This document shows, in pieces, positions 21,471-33,600 of a stretch of 64,000 nucleotides of DNA. Numbering within the stretch: position 1 is the first letter of the stretch; each line of letters begins with the position of its first letter. The notes under the pieces were generated by a model. The model ran no database searches. It had not been told where the DNA came from and worked only from the letters and a program-made list of their open reading frames with translations. The position numbers and the translations under genes are program-made. The DNA comes from Cryptomeria japonica (taxonomy: Eukaryota > Streptophyta > Pinopsida > Cupressales > Cupressaceae): the NCBI RefSeq assembly GCF_030272615.1, contig NC_081408.1, positions 309,020,450 to 309,084,449 on the forward strand, written 5' to 3'.

Positions 21471-21624
21471 CTACAAATTCAATGACCAATCATAGTTTTG
21501 ATAAACAACATTGACTGGACCCTCGTTACTAAGAATGTGAGAGAGAAGGCCAACTTTCTTTGCATCTAAGTAATTCATGATCCAATTCAACATTTCACTT
21601 TCCTGCCCAAAATCAGCACTGTAC
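21471..21624 (-). CDS. Exon 6: C-terminal exon with stop
   Basis: Acceptor TGACAG|GTACAG; the first base completes the split Trp codon. It encodes YSADFGQESEMLNWIMNYL and ends VVYQNYDWSLNL before TAG, the usual ending of this family. Confidence 0.92.
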
Positions 21625-24600
21625 CTGTCAATGTTAGATGGGATGACACCACGTTAGAATAATCATCACAATCACCTTGTAAAAAATGGACCAGCAAAGA
21701 ATTCCACTAGAATAAACAGCATTTGGGAAAATCTTTAAAATGAATTCTATGGCTTACGAACTATAATGTCAAATGCATATTATGATGAAAGAAAACACAG
21801 AAAAAAGTTCCCACCATTTCAAAAGTTTGCTGAGATAGACAGTCCTCTTGTGTATATCAATGATAATTCCGTCACCCCGAAAAAAATCTTTGGTTGCAGA
21901 TTTCAACTCTGCATCAACTCCTTCAGGTGAGTAGAAGCGCAATATAGGACTTGATTTTGATCCAGAGCACAATGCAAAAAGAGTTAAAATGTTTGCCTTA
22001 GGAAGAGCCACCTGCTTGCAGAACACCATGGATGTATTATCAAAGAATGTACCACTTGAATAACATTTATTATTAATAACCTTTAATGAGGCCATTTAAA
22101 CTGGACCAAGAAGATCTTAAAAAGTAATACAAGTAAATTACTAAATCATTATCTTGGTCTGCCAATGCCTTTAAGAGACACGGACAAAACATATGAAAGT
22201 GGAAATCTATTCACAAATTTGCCGATGGCCCAATATTAATCCATCATTTACAAAGTGTTCAACCAAAATCAGACTTGCATGTTTCAACTTATTTTTTTGT
22301 CAATAAGTGGTTACTAAGATTCAGAAAGCATAATTCGAGATTACTGAAGCAAGTCAGGTTCATAATAATTCACAACATGTTTGAAACTGAATAGTATATT
22401 TCTTAACCTCTGAAACTGTAAGTAAATCTTTATTTCCATTCAAAGATAAAGAATATTACATAAAATGAATACAATGTATGTGATGTGTAGATATGACGTT
22501 AGAAGCCCTCAAGAGAATGTTGTTAAGTAGTAATTCCAAGAAAGCAAGGATGCGGATAAAAAATAAAATATGAAGCAAAGGGTCCTATCTTGGATGGTTT
22601 CTGATACTTTTGTTTAAGTTCAACGATAACTCTGGTTCTTTTTCATCCAGTGAATAGTCACCCAATTTTCCCACCCTCACCCCTCTTATATATCCTACTT
22701 ACCCAATGTTACCAAAATTAGATGTTAAGATAATAGGCATCCAAGAAAGAGTCAATGGGCAGATCAAGGAGTTCAGCAGCCTCAAGAGTGAAATACAACC
22801 CATGAAAACAAAACCTAGAGTAAAGATACTCCATCTTCAAAATCAACTCATTACATTACTTATCCATCTAAAACCATGTTGTCTATGAGCTGAACAAGGC
22901 AATTCATGTAGAGGGATTCAGATTTAGATTCAACTGCCTATTAAAGAAATTAAGGGAGAGTAGCTCCTCAAATCCCGTATTTGTTAATGATTCTCAAGCG
23001 AAAATTCAAATGCTAAACTAACCTCAGTATCTGTGAAAGGCATTTTTTATGTTGCATAAGCCACTGAGGCAATCAAATGAGCACAAGAGCACATGAAATC
23101 ACCAAATGACGGGATCCTTTTGGCATCATCGCCATAAAGATCTAGTACAACACCATACTAAAGGCCACCATATTGGCAGGGATGCTCAGGGTAAGATGAA
23201 GACAAACCAAAAATACATGACATTTGAGTTGGACAAGGAGAAATAAATTCTCCTAAATCTCATGAAGGCGACAAGAAACAATAGTTCTACCAGCGTCTGA
23301 AGACCAGAAAGCAGCATTAGAATAGAATAAGATCCAAGAATAACAAATAATGGAGACTGCTGGTCTGAGAAGAAAGTGGGGGAAATAATTGAGCTACTGA
23401 AAGAACATGAGGATCTCTTACCAAGATAATGTTTTGATGCTTATTGGATTTGTCACAAAACCAAAAATTCATTTATAATTGTCACGAAATATTGCCTATG
23501 GCTGAATTGAGAGTACCAAAAGAAATGTTTTCTAACAGCCGGTAACTCATGGTGAATTTCAAGTGAACCTATTTGCACCAACCACGACAATAAACATGTG
23601 CCCAAGGGTAGACACACCAAATGCTGGAAGTCAACCAAAAAAAGGTTAATAAATAGATTATTTATGACAAAGTGTAAAGAAGACTGTTAAAATCAAAGTA
23701 AGCATCAACTGAGCAATATATACTTCATCCACAGTGGAAATATTATAATGTGTGAAGAGTACTTGGGTGGCTTGTGCTACCCTTTGCCTTTCTCTTTGGG
23801 TAGTAGGCAGTTCCCTATCCTTTTTCGTCCAAGATACTGCTTACATCATTCTTAGCAAAGTGTTCAATCAACCTCATCTTAATTATTTAATATTTTAAAA
23901 TATTTACATAGAAATAGGTGCAGATAAATTTTCTCTCTTGATGCTTTTGATTGTTTCCCTCTGCCAGCAATATTGATCTCCCTCTCTGAAAATCTTCCAC
24001 TGCCTAGTTGAAACCTAAAAGGGTTAGAAATGTCATATTGAAATTACTCCTCCATTGATCTTATTGGAATTAGGTATTTCACGGTATCCGGCTGTGTTGT
24101 CAGACAAAAATTCTCCATGCATGTCGATGGACTGCATTCACTTTACAGTTCCTTCCTTGTTTTGAGCAAAGCATTAAAAATCAGCAAGTTTGTCAGAAAC
24201 TCTTGACAGTTGTACTTAGTCAAGTCACACACAACAAGCCAAAAATGTTTGAATCACAAGTTTAGCCAAGTTGATGAACAACTCCACAAATTTTTTGGCT
24301 AGTTAAACAGTTTTCAGTGAGTATAATGAGTTTTGGAGAACAAAAAACTTGATGTTGGCACAATGAGATTTTGGAAAAGTTTTTTTTAAAATTTGTGTAG
24401 TTATCTAGCTTTCATCCTAACTGTGAGGTCCAAGACCAAAAGAGGTCATCAAGTCAGTGAGGTTCAAGACCAAAACATTATCTTGGTAAGAGATCCTCGT
24501 GTTCTTTCGAAGTTAATATAGTTAACCAAAAGAGCTTCAAATTATATTGCAATTTTTAAGGGAAAGAAACAAAACCTTTGTTAAGAAAATGACAGAGAAC

Positions 24601-27600
24601 GTGAACTTTGAAAGAACTCACCTGAAGTCGCTTATCACCATTCTTGAAAGGTTTCACTAGACCGTAGGGTGCTCTTTGGTTTGCACGAAGAATTCCATTT
24701 TGAATTTCTGATAGTGAATATGGGTACCCCCCAATCAAGTACAAGAATTCATTGAAAAATTCTTTTCTTTCCAATATCCCATCTGGATACCCTTTATGTA
24801 TAGTGGCATGAATCACCATAGAATTATATATGTTCAGAAAAAAAGCAAGTCTTTCTGCCTTCGTGAGTGCAAGAACATTCACACGTTGCAGGTCTTGAAC
24901 AACATTCAAATATCTGTAAAATATGACAAAAAGAAAAGAAACAATCAATCCTACTAGGGAGTACACAACGTTCAATTTATAAAGATGTTACTTACTAATT
25001 CGTAAGAATAAACTATATAAGTATTATCCAAAATGACATGCTTTCAAAAAGTAAAGGTTTCCATTAAGAAATAAAGGTGTGAAAATACTAACTCCGTAAA
25101 AAATATAATATAAAAATCACCTTCTGAATTCCTCACTTGAGCGAATTCCCTGATAATTGACATGACATACATCATCTGAGACAAAAGTCTCGAGTATTGC
25201 AGTCATTATTTTCCTTATTTTTTCTGCTACCAGTGCAGCTGGTTTTGGTTCTTTGTCATTTGTAAAACCCCGAAAATTAAAACACTTAGTGGAAACAACC
25301 GGATCATGTTCTAGAAACCGATATAAATGTTTTCCATCTTCAAATTCATTTTCACTGAAAACGAACACAACAGGGGCAAATGTCAGGCACAAATGAATGT
25401 CTATATGCACAATGTGAAAAATAATTGTTAGAAACTGCAGATTACTTTAATTGTCTGAATTTCCTTTAATAGAATAAGTTTTTATTTTTTTATTTTTCAA
25501 AGCTATTAAACTCTACCGAGTAAAAATGTTACAAATTGAGAATTCAGAATGCTTAGAAATAATATAAATGAGAGGAGCTTACTGTGACAAATGATAGAAG
25601 AAATTCTTTCTTGCAATCGCTTTACCTATTTCAACAGCCTGCAGAACCATTATTATTATTATAGTACACACCAGATGTAGAAATGCAGAATTGTTTTGAC
25701 AATACAAGTCAATATCCGGCAATGAAGTAATACTAGTATATCTATATTCTTAAAAAAATATACATAAAATAATGTCGAGAGCTATCAAATAATTGTCTTG
25801 CATGTTTATTAGTTGTCAAGAAGGACATGGAGCTGAATAATGCTGCACTCTTTCATTCTCATTAAAGATGTAACAATTTCATATGCTTAGAGACAAGTGG
25901 CAATGATTCTATTTTTTTCAAAGTAATAAAATAATACTTATAGAGAAACTGAAACATTTACCTGTCATTTACACGTCAAATTTATTCAAAAACAATTTTT
26001 TGTTTACGGATATTTGTATGTCATTGGAGATGCCTCTCAGCATAATAAATATGAAATATCACCATATCATTATAACAAAATTTGATAATTAAATATCTAG
26101 ATTATGTTAATACACATAAGCACAATCCACCTTAATGCAGGCATGCCTGTTCATGCCTGTTCAAACTTTACGATTACAGTTTACACTTTACACCCTCTAT
26201 TTTTTTTCTTATCGATTTTGCAATGCTACATCGGCAGACTTTAACTATACTAAAAGTAATGTTTTCAAACTAATTTTAATGCTAAACTCTTGTCCTGTAG
26301 TTTTTTATAAGAATAATGTTATGCTAGTAAAGTTCATTAGGTTTTAATCTGGGTATTATATTGCAAATGAATAGGTGTGACCCCAAATTAAAGTTGATTC
26401 CCTGTTAATGTTTTTTGGTGGATATTGCAAAGGAATTGACTTCTAATGAATTGGAATCTGACAAAGGTATGATGAGTTCGCTGGCTTCTCAGCTAATGAT
26501 AAGTGTTGTGAAATAAATGGGAAGGCAGCACACTCTCAAATAACTTGTGAGCTTGTTTACCTGTACAGAAAATACTTTGTTAATGATAATTACATATTTT
26601 CATATTGTTCAATTAAACAACCGGTAGAATTTGTTGTTTCTATGATAGCTGATCAAATGCATGGTTACCCTTGTCTAGTGTTATGGGATAAATTTTCTGC
26701 CTTATATCCTTCCATGTCAAAAATCTTAGCAAAATTCTCCACATTGGGTAACCTAAATAATCTCCAATCCCTGTCAAAGTTCATACTTTTCAGGACGAAA
26801 TTAAAATTATTGTAATGCAATGGTAAAATTCCTGAAGCCCTCGATTAGCCTAAGACATAATATTTACAATCCATTGTAAGTCACTTTAAGGTCTTCAAAA
26901 TTATGAGTTTGAACAAGTAGAATCCATTTCTTAACTTGTACTTATTCGACAAACAAATTAATTCACTTCTCCACAATTTGCCACATGAGACCTTTCCCTT
27001 CATAATATTTTAGACTGAATAAAAGTTCAAATTTGCAAGTTGATGTAACTGACAGGAGGAAATAGAGCAAAGAAATGGACAACCCAATCAAACCAGAATT
27101 ATCAATTATATGATGATAATATTGTTTGTTGTCCATCAAAGACTCACAGGATCTATCAGACCTACCAAATGGAAGTATTATTTATGTTTTATATATTATT
27201 AATATAATTGAGCATCTCAAAAATAAACTCTTGATCTGTGATAGAGCATTAAACCCAGTAGTTTTACGACGAAAGGAAGACAGGGCCTAGATCATTTCCT
27301 TGTGAATCTCCTAATGTTTAGTGCCAAACAAAGAACATAATAAGTGGCAGTCAGTCATAGATTGTCAGTCTCAACAAAATCACTGTGAAGAACCACTACC
27401 TGCTTCCCAAGATCAACGATTTTTTGGATTAGATTTATAATGCCAAATACGTCACAAAGCTTAACTTGACTTCTGAATGATAACCAGGTCTCCATGGATA
27501 CCCATGATGTCTAAAAGGCTTCTTTCAAGACCAAGTTTAGGATCTAAAAGTGGTCAATATTTTTTACCTCACCAACACACCAAACACATTCACAAGCATT

Positions 27601-30600
27601 ATAAATCATAGTTTGTTGCCTCACAATGGAAATTATGTTGTTTTCTATCTAGATGGCATCCCAGTCTATAAGAAGACACAGGATGACCACCCATTCCATG
27701 TGCAAATATTGAGATGATCATGGAGTACTTGTGGATCTAAATTAGATGGTTCTTCAACAGTGCCCCACTCCAACCAGTCTTTCATTTAGAAGTGTTTTCC
27801 GGAGGTATGAACATGATGCAGGAGTAACTAAGGGAGTAGAGAAATGTCACATCACCCAAAGAGAGTTTCCTTCCTTTTTTGTTTGTAAGTGTGCATTGTG
27901 AATTTTGGTTGGCAGTGTAGTGTTTTAGACTTTAGTGTTTAGAAACCTGAAGAATCAAAAACATTAACACAAAGACCAGAGGTTGAGATAGTGAGGCTGC
28001 ATTTGCACACATGTTGAAGCAGATCCTTACCTTTTGGACAGAAGTGTGGAATGCTGCAGAACTGCACATCATAGAGCATCTCGCTTGGGTGTCACATGTT
28101 GCATGTAAGCTTGGAGAGGCCAGGGAGGATATGATTCACGCCTTGGAATCTGGCTAAGTGAATAACCATACGGAGGCCAATAGGTGGATAAGAGCTGCCA
28201 GTTATGTCAAATGGTGCAGCATGTTAGATGCATGTGAGTCGCAAGCAGAGGCATTCTGAAAGCAATCAAAGAATCGACAGGCAAGCAGATGGAAGTCAAA
28301 GCATCATAGGATCTTGAAGCTTTAGATACAAATCTGAAGCACAGAAGAGACTTTTCTAACCCAACACCTGTGGGGAAGCTAAAACGTCACAGTGTCAGCT
28401 TTAAAAGCAGTTCAGTATCTTCAGAATAGGCTGCTGAAGTTGGCGCAAAAGTCCTGGGAAAGTCGTTGCTGAAAGTCCAAAATTCAAGAACATGAGAATT
28501 CTATGTAGGCATTTTACATTCGGGGACCATATCTAAGAAGGCTATCACCGATAAAGTTGTGGACCTTCTCATCTGCCCTTCTTTAGTAGTACTGTTTAGT
28601 GCATAGCCTATGACAAGGGGAAAGATCTCTACTTCAGACATCCCTAATTTTATACAGCTATTGATGTTTGTTAGCAGTTCACAATGATCAATCAAATACC
28701 TTTCCTTAAATACAATTTTAAAAGATGAAATGTTATGGAAGTTCTCTGTGAATCTGCATCCTAATAAGTGTAGATTGGCGTCTGAACCTCAGCCTCCCAA
28801 ATTTAAATTCGCCTATCATGGGTTGAAAATTGGGAAGATTCAGAAATGCAGAAAAAGCGCAGATATTAACCCTATAGTCATGTACTGTACCGATTTTTGG
28901 ACAGCACTATAGACGTGCAGCAACTCGGTCAAAATAGAACACCAACAAATACAATCTAACGGAGATGGAACTGAATGCATTTAAACTTGAGTATTTCAAG
29001 CCAGAGTTTGGCATGTTTTATCCGACACCCATATCATCCCCTATTTAACAATCACTAATGGCATTGTGGATCATAACCAACATGGCAAGCAACATGTAAA
29101 ACTTCCTTAGTCATTTAAGACAACAGATGAGAAGCAAAGAATTATACAAGCTGCAGTAGAACAGAACCAAATCAATTTAGGAAGGAACTCATATTCTCAG
29201 TATGTTCATAAATTCTTCTAGCTAGAGGGTAACATTAGAAATTCTTACCTTGGGTTAGCAATGCAAGTTTATTCTACGAGGTGCGCCATAAACAATACAC
29301 GTTTTCATGAATAATCCATTTCGATTATGGCTGGTCAGGGACTTGAGGATCCATCCTGGCATGTTTAGAATTACAAACTGAAGGTTTTGATTATTTCTGT
29401 TTAGTTTCGGAGAGAAGGGTTCAACTTCGACGGCCATTTTTCTCCTTTAGAATATCATCCTCATGCACCATTCTCCTTAGAAAAACATTGAAATTTTATA
29501 TATCACTTGTATTTTAGTTTTACTATTGTGTCTTATTGTAGAGCTTTGAACAAATGATTTTATGTTCGAAGTTTTAGTTTGAACGATTCAATTTTAAATC
29601 ATTTGTGAGAGTATGAATTCCAATTTTTTTTCTCTAAAAAAGTATTATTTTATAATTAAGAGAAGCTTTGTTTTCTAATTTTTTTTTTTATTATAGAGTT
29701 AAAAAGGAGCTTTCAAATGTTTTATATAAGAACGAGTTTGATAGAATCATTAAGATTTTTAAATAGAAAGGTACGAGGGAATTTGGGCTTAAAGAGGACT
29801 CTTAAGTAGTTGTGATTAATATTTTTTTTGTTTATTTAGGGATTTTATATTTTTAATACAAAATAGACTTTTAGAGTTTTTCTATTGGAAACTTTATTTT
29901 TTATATTTTTGAAAGGCCTTAACCTCACTTGATGTGCATATTTTGCTCTTTTATCCACTAATTTTGCATGCACTTTCAGCCCTATCATAAATATGATATT
30001 CTAATGTTAAAAGGACCTACTTTGCATAAAATGATGATCATTCTTTAGTTTTTCTAGACCTAAAGGTCCAAGCTTATTATAAAGTATATTCCACCATCTA
30101 AGGTCAAATAACATATGTGATCATATCTTCTAGAAAAAAAACATGCTTACAATTTGGTCCTCATAATTCTTGCATGTTTCTTATTTATTCTAAGTAAATC
30201 CTTTTTGTCTAATTTGATTGATATTCATCAATGTACATGCCAAAATAGTAGATTAAGCACCAAGGATGTTATATTTAAGGACGAGCCCTATGACAATCAT
30301 TATCTAAATGGAAGAGATTGCCAATCATATCAAATCATATTGAAGCATTATCAATTAGCAATATTTAAGCATTGCGTCAATCATTGACAGATACTACACC
30401 TAAGCATTTTGCATTAATCATTGACAAATACTACACCTAGGCATTTTGCATGATGTGTCTTTTTGTGTCTATGAAATCAACCCTAAGGGTTTTGCTTAAA
30501 TTTCATAAATTTATATACTTTGACCCTCTTATATAAAACCCTCAAAATATCTTCACGAGTGTGCATGTTTCAAAAGTTCATGACATCAAAGGATGCAATC

Positions 30601-33600
30601 ACAATCATATGAATAGAATTTTGCCAGTGTAGTAATGAATCGCAATCAATAGCATCCAAATATAAAGTAGATGTTAGAGATGTTAAGCATGAGAATTACC
30701 ATGATTAGCATCTTTATCTACCTAAAATGTTCCCTCACCTTCTACAAGTCAAATACAATTATATGTACAACTATATACAATTATTTCAATCAAGAATGGC
30801 TATAGAATTATTTAGTTTCATAAACAATGTCCATTTTTCTCCTAACTTATTATTTTGATAGTGTAGAATTATGTTGTTTTAAGTGTTTGAATTTGAATTC
30901 ATTTTAACTAAATGTGGGATTTTTTAGCTACTATTGTTCTAGGAGAACAAATATGTGTGAGGAGTTATGTTGTCTTGTGGATGTTAATATTTGTGGTTTT
31001 GTTCTTTCTTAGTCTATCTAAATGATTAGAGTTAAAGATTGACTAGTTGATGGTGTGCTTGGATCACTCCATCAAACCAAATATCCAAGAGATTAATATG
31101 TGTATAAAGTTTATGTTCCTATGAGGTTCCATTGAATTATGAATTTTTTCTCGAGATTATTTTCTAATTAAATGGTTTTCATGTTCAATTTAGATTTCTT
31201 CTTAGCACTCTATGCTAAAAAAGTTTAGGCAGCAAAAATGAAATTTTTATGCAAGGGGCCCATGAACTTACATGAATATAAGAAAGAGTGTGATCCATTC
31301 TACCTCTATTTTTTTGTCAAAGCTTTTAGGGATCTTATATTTAAATGGGAGCCCCATGAACTTACATACATAAAAAGGGAAAGAGGGTGATTTATTCTCC
31401 CTCCAACGAAAGTGCTTCGAATGTTAAGTAAATGCACATGGTGTCACAAGAAGATAAAAATATCCTACTTTAATGGGGGAAAGTGACTCTTCTCTTAGAA
31501 AAAATCCTTATGTTTGGAGGAAAAATATTGAACTTTAATTTTTTAACACATTTTTTACATTTCTATGTTTTCCATTGTTACATGGGTCCAATCTTACAAT
31601 TAAAATAGGAGTGGAGACCCCTTCCATGGGATCACACTCTAAGTAAAATAATAATAATGAAAATTGTTAGAAAATAAAATAATGGTCAATGATGTAGTGT
31701 TCTACAACCCACTATTGCCAAACTATTATCGTACTAGACTTTGGTAGGATATTTTATATTCCTTGCACCTTCGTTGTCAAGAATACTTAGAAATCCTCAG
31801 AGCCTATCAAATCGTAGCTTGTTTGGAAAGAGGATAAGCTTCATACATAGATTCACCCACTCTTTATGGGGGTTTCTTATTATTGAATCCTATATTGTTT
31901 TGTTTGTAAAGATGTGTTGGATTAAAGCATTTTATACTTCTTCAAGAAAGTGCACTATTATTGAATTTTTCAACTTGTGCATTAGAAATTGGTATATGTA
32001 CCCTAATCTAATAACTAAATTGAATCTTACTAGTAGGGAATTTGAGCCCTTTAGTGAGACTCAAACATATCTCTCTAATGTTTTGCTTTATGAGATAGGT
32101 TTGAAATCTTCTCTAGGAGACACCCTTTAACATTAAACCTATCTTGGTTATCAATGACACTTTAAGTGTTTTGAGATTGCTAAGAAAGCTACATTTGAAC
32201 CTAAAAAGCTCATCTTCTTGGTGTACCATATACCAAGGATTTTTCTACAGATGGACTCCTTCATATGGGCATTTTGAATCATCTTTGTTTGACATGTGGC
32301 TAGCATGTATTAATCAAACGTTTATTCTATGTTTGTAGTCATCCCCAATAAAATTAGGATTGAACTCATTGTTTCTTCAACCCTTTTAGGCCTAAAATTT
32401 TCAATTTGAAATATTTCTTCGACACAAGAGTATACCTTATTTCCTACAAAATACATAGCTTTCTTTCACATTGGAATTCTCTTGTGACTTTCAAAGATAG
32501 AAATTCTATAATATTTGAAAAAAAAAAAAAACTATTATTTTTTAGTTATTGATAAGGCTTTTGTTATCTCTAATTTCATGTTTCAAACATAAATGCATGT
32601 TGAGAAAATGTTGCTAGATATGAAGCTACTCCCTTGATGATTGAGGTAACACCCCATTGCTATTAGTCGAGCCCCTCATGTTCACTACATCACAACTCCT
32701 CCAATACACAAAAAAGTGATCAAGGTAATTCTTGATGTTACTCTCATAATGACTCAACCTTCTCTCTAATGTTGTACAAGAACTCTTGACTTGCCATATA
32801 AATATAAGCTATAGAAGTTGGCTTTCTCCTTTCAAAGATGGGTGTGACAATTGCACTCTCCTCATACAAAGAAATTCTTCATTTTTAAGCCTTATTATCT
32901 TATTGACTCACTCTCAATAGTAGTAAACTAAGGAGGAAAAAGGAAAGAATAGAGAAGATATATAAAGAAAATGTAGGCCTTTAGCTGGCATTGTTGACTT
33001 AATTAGTAGTAATAAGTTAAGCAATACAACTACAGATCTTATTATTCCTCCTACGAGCTCTACAACATCATTGGCTTAAGTTATTGTGGTTTTCAAGTTG
33101 TATATGAAATGGTGGCACTTTTTTACATCTTATAGTTAAGCTATATAGATATGAATTTTAAATATGGAATTTAACTTTTTTCTACCAATTTTATCATTCA
33201 ATTTATTATATTAATATTTAAAAAAAAATTTAAATATGATAAATCTTTCAATTAATCATTCATAGCATAGTGTGATGATTTAATTATGGCATTGTTGTAG
33301 CCACCAAGGTTCAAACCTTTGTTGTGTCATTGTGATCACATGCATTGTTCTTTCACTAATCCATTGTGCTCATGGGTTTGAACCTTCACATTGCAGTTGT
33401 TAACATTCTTACTGGTGACTTCGTGTTCCAGACCCTGGTAGACCTAGTGTGTTCCTAAGCTTTGTGCCTATGGTAGACTATTATGCTTATAGATTTGCAC
33501 TATTCACATCAATATGGTGTGTTCATGTCAAGTGATGTCCCTCATTTACGACCTCACTTAACTCAAACCAAGATTAAAATTCTCATATTATCAATAACAA

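Noticed and set aside
28501-28695. Minus-strand frame with GMSEVEIF and PLVIGYAL, faintly reminiscent of an mTERF repeat
   Set aside because: Only one weak repeat-like segment, inside intron 1, with no continuation in any frame; insufficient for a call.
31741-32130. 129-codon plus-strand frame in intron 1
   Set aside because: No recognisable domain, biased aromatic/Ile/Ser composition typical of translated AT-rich repeats.
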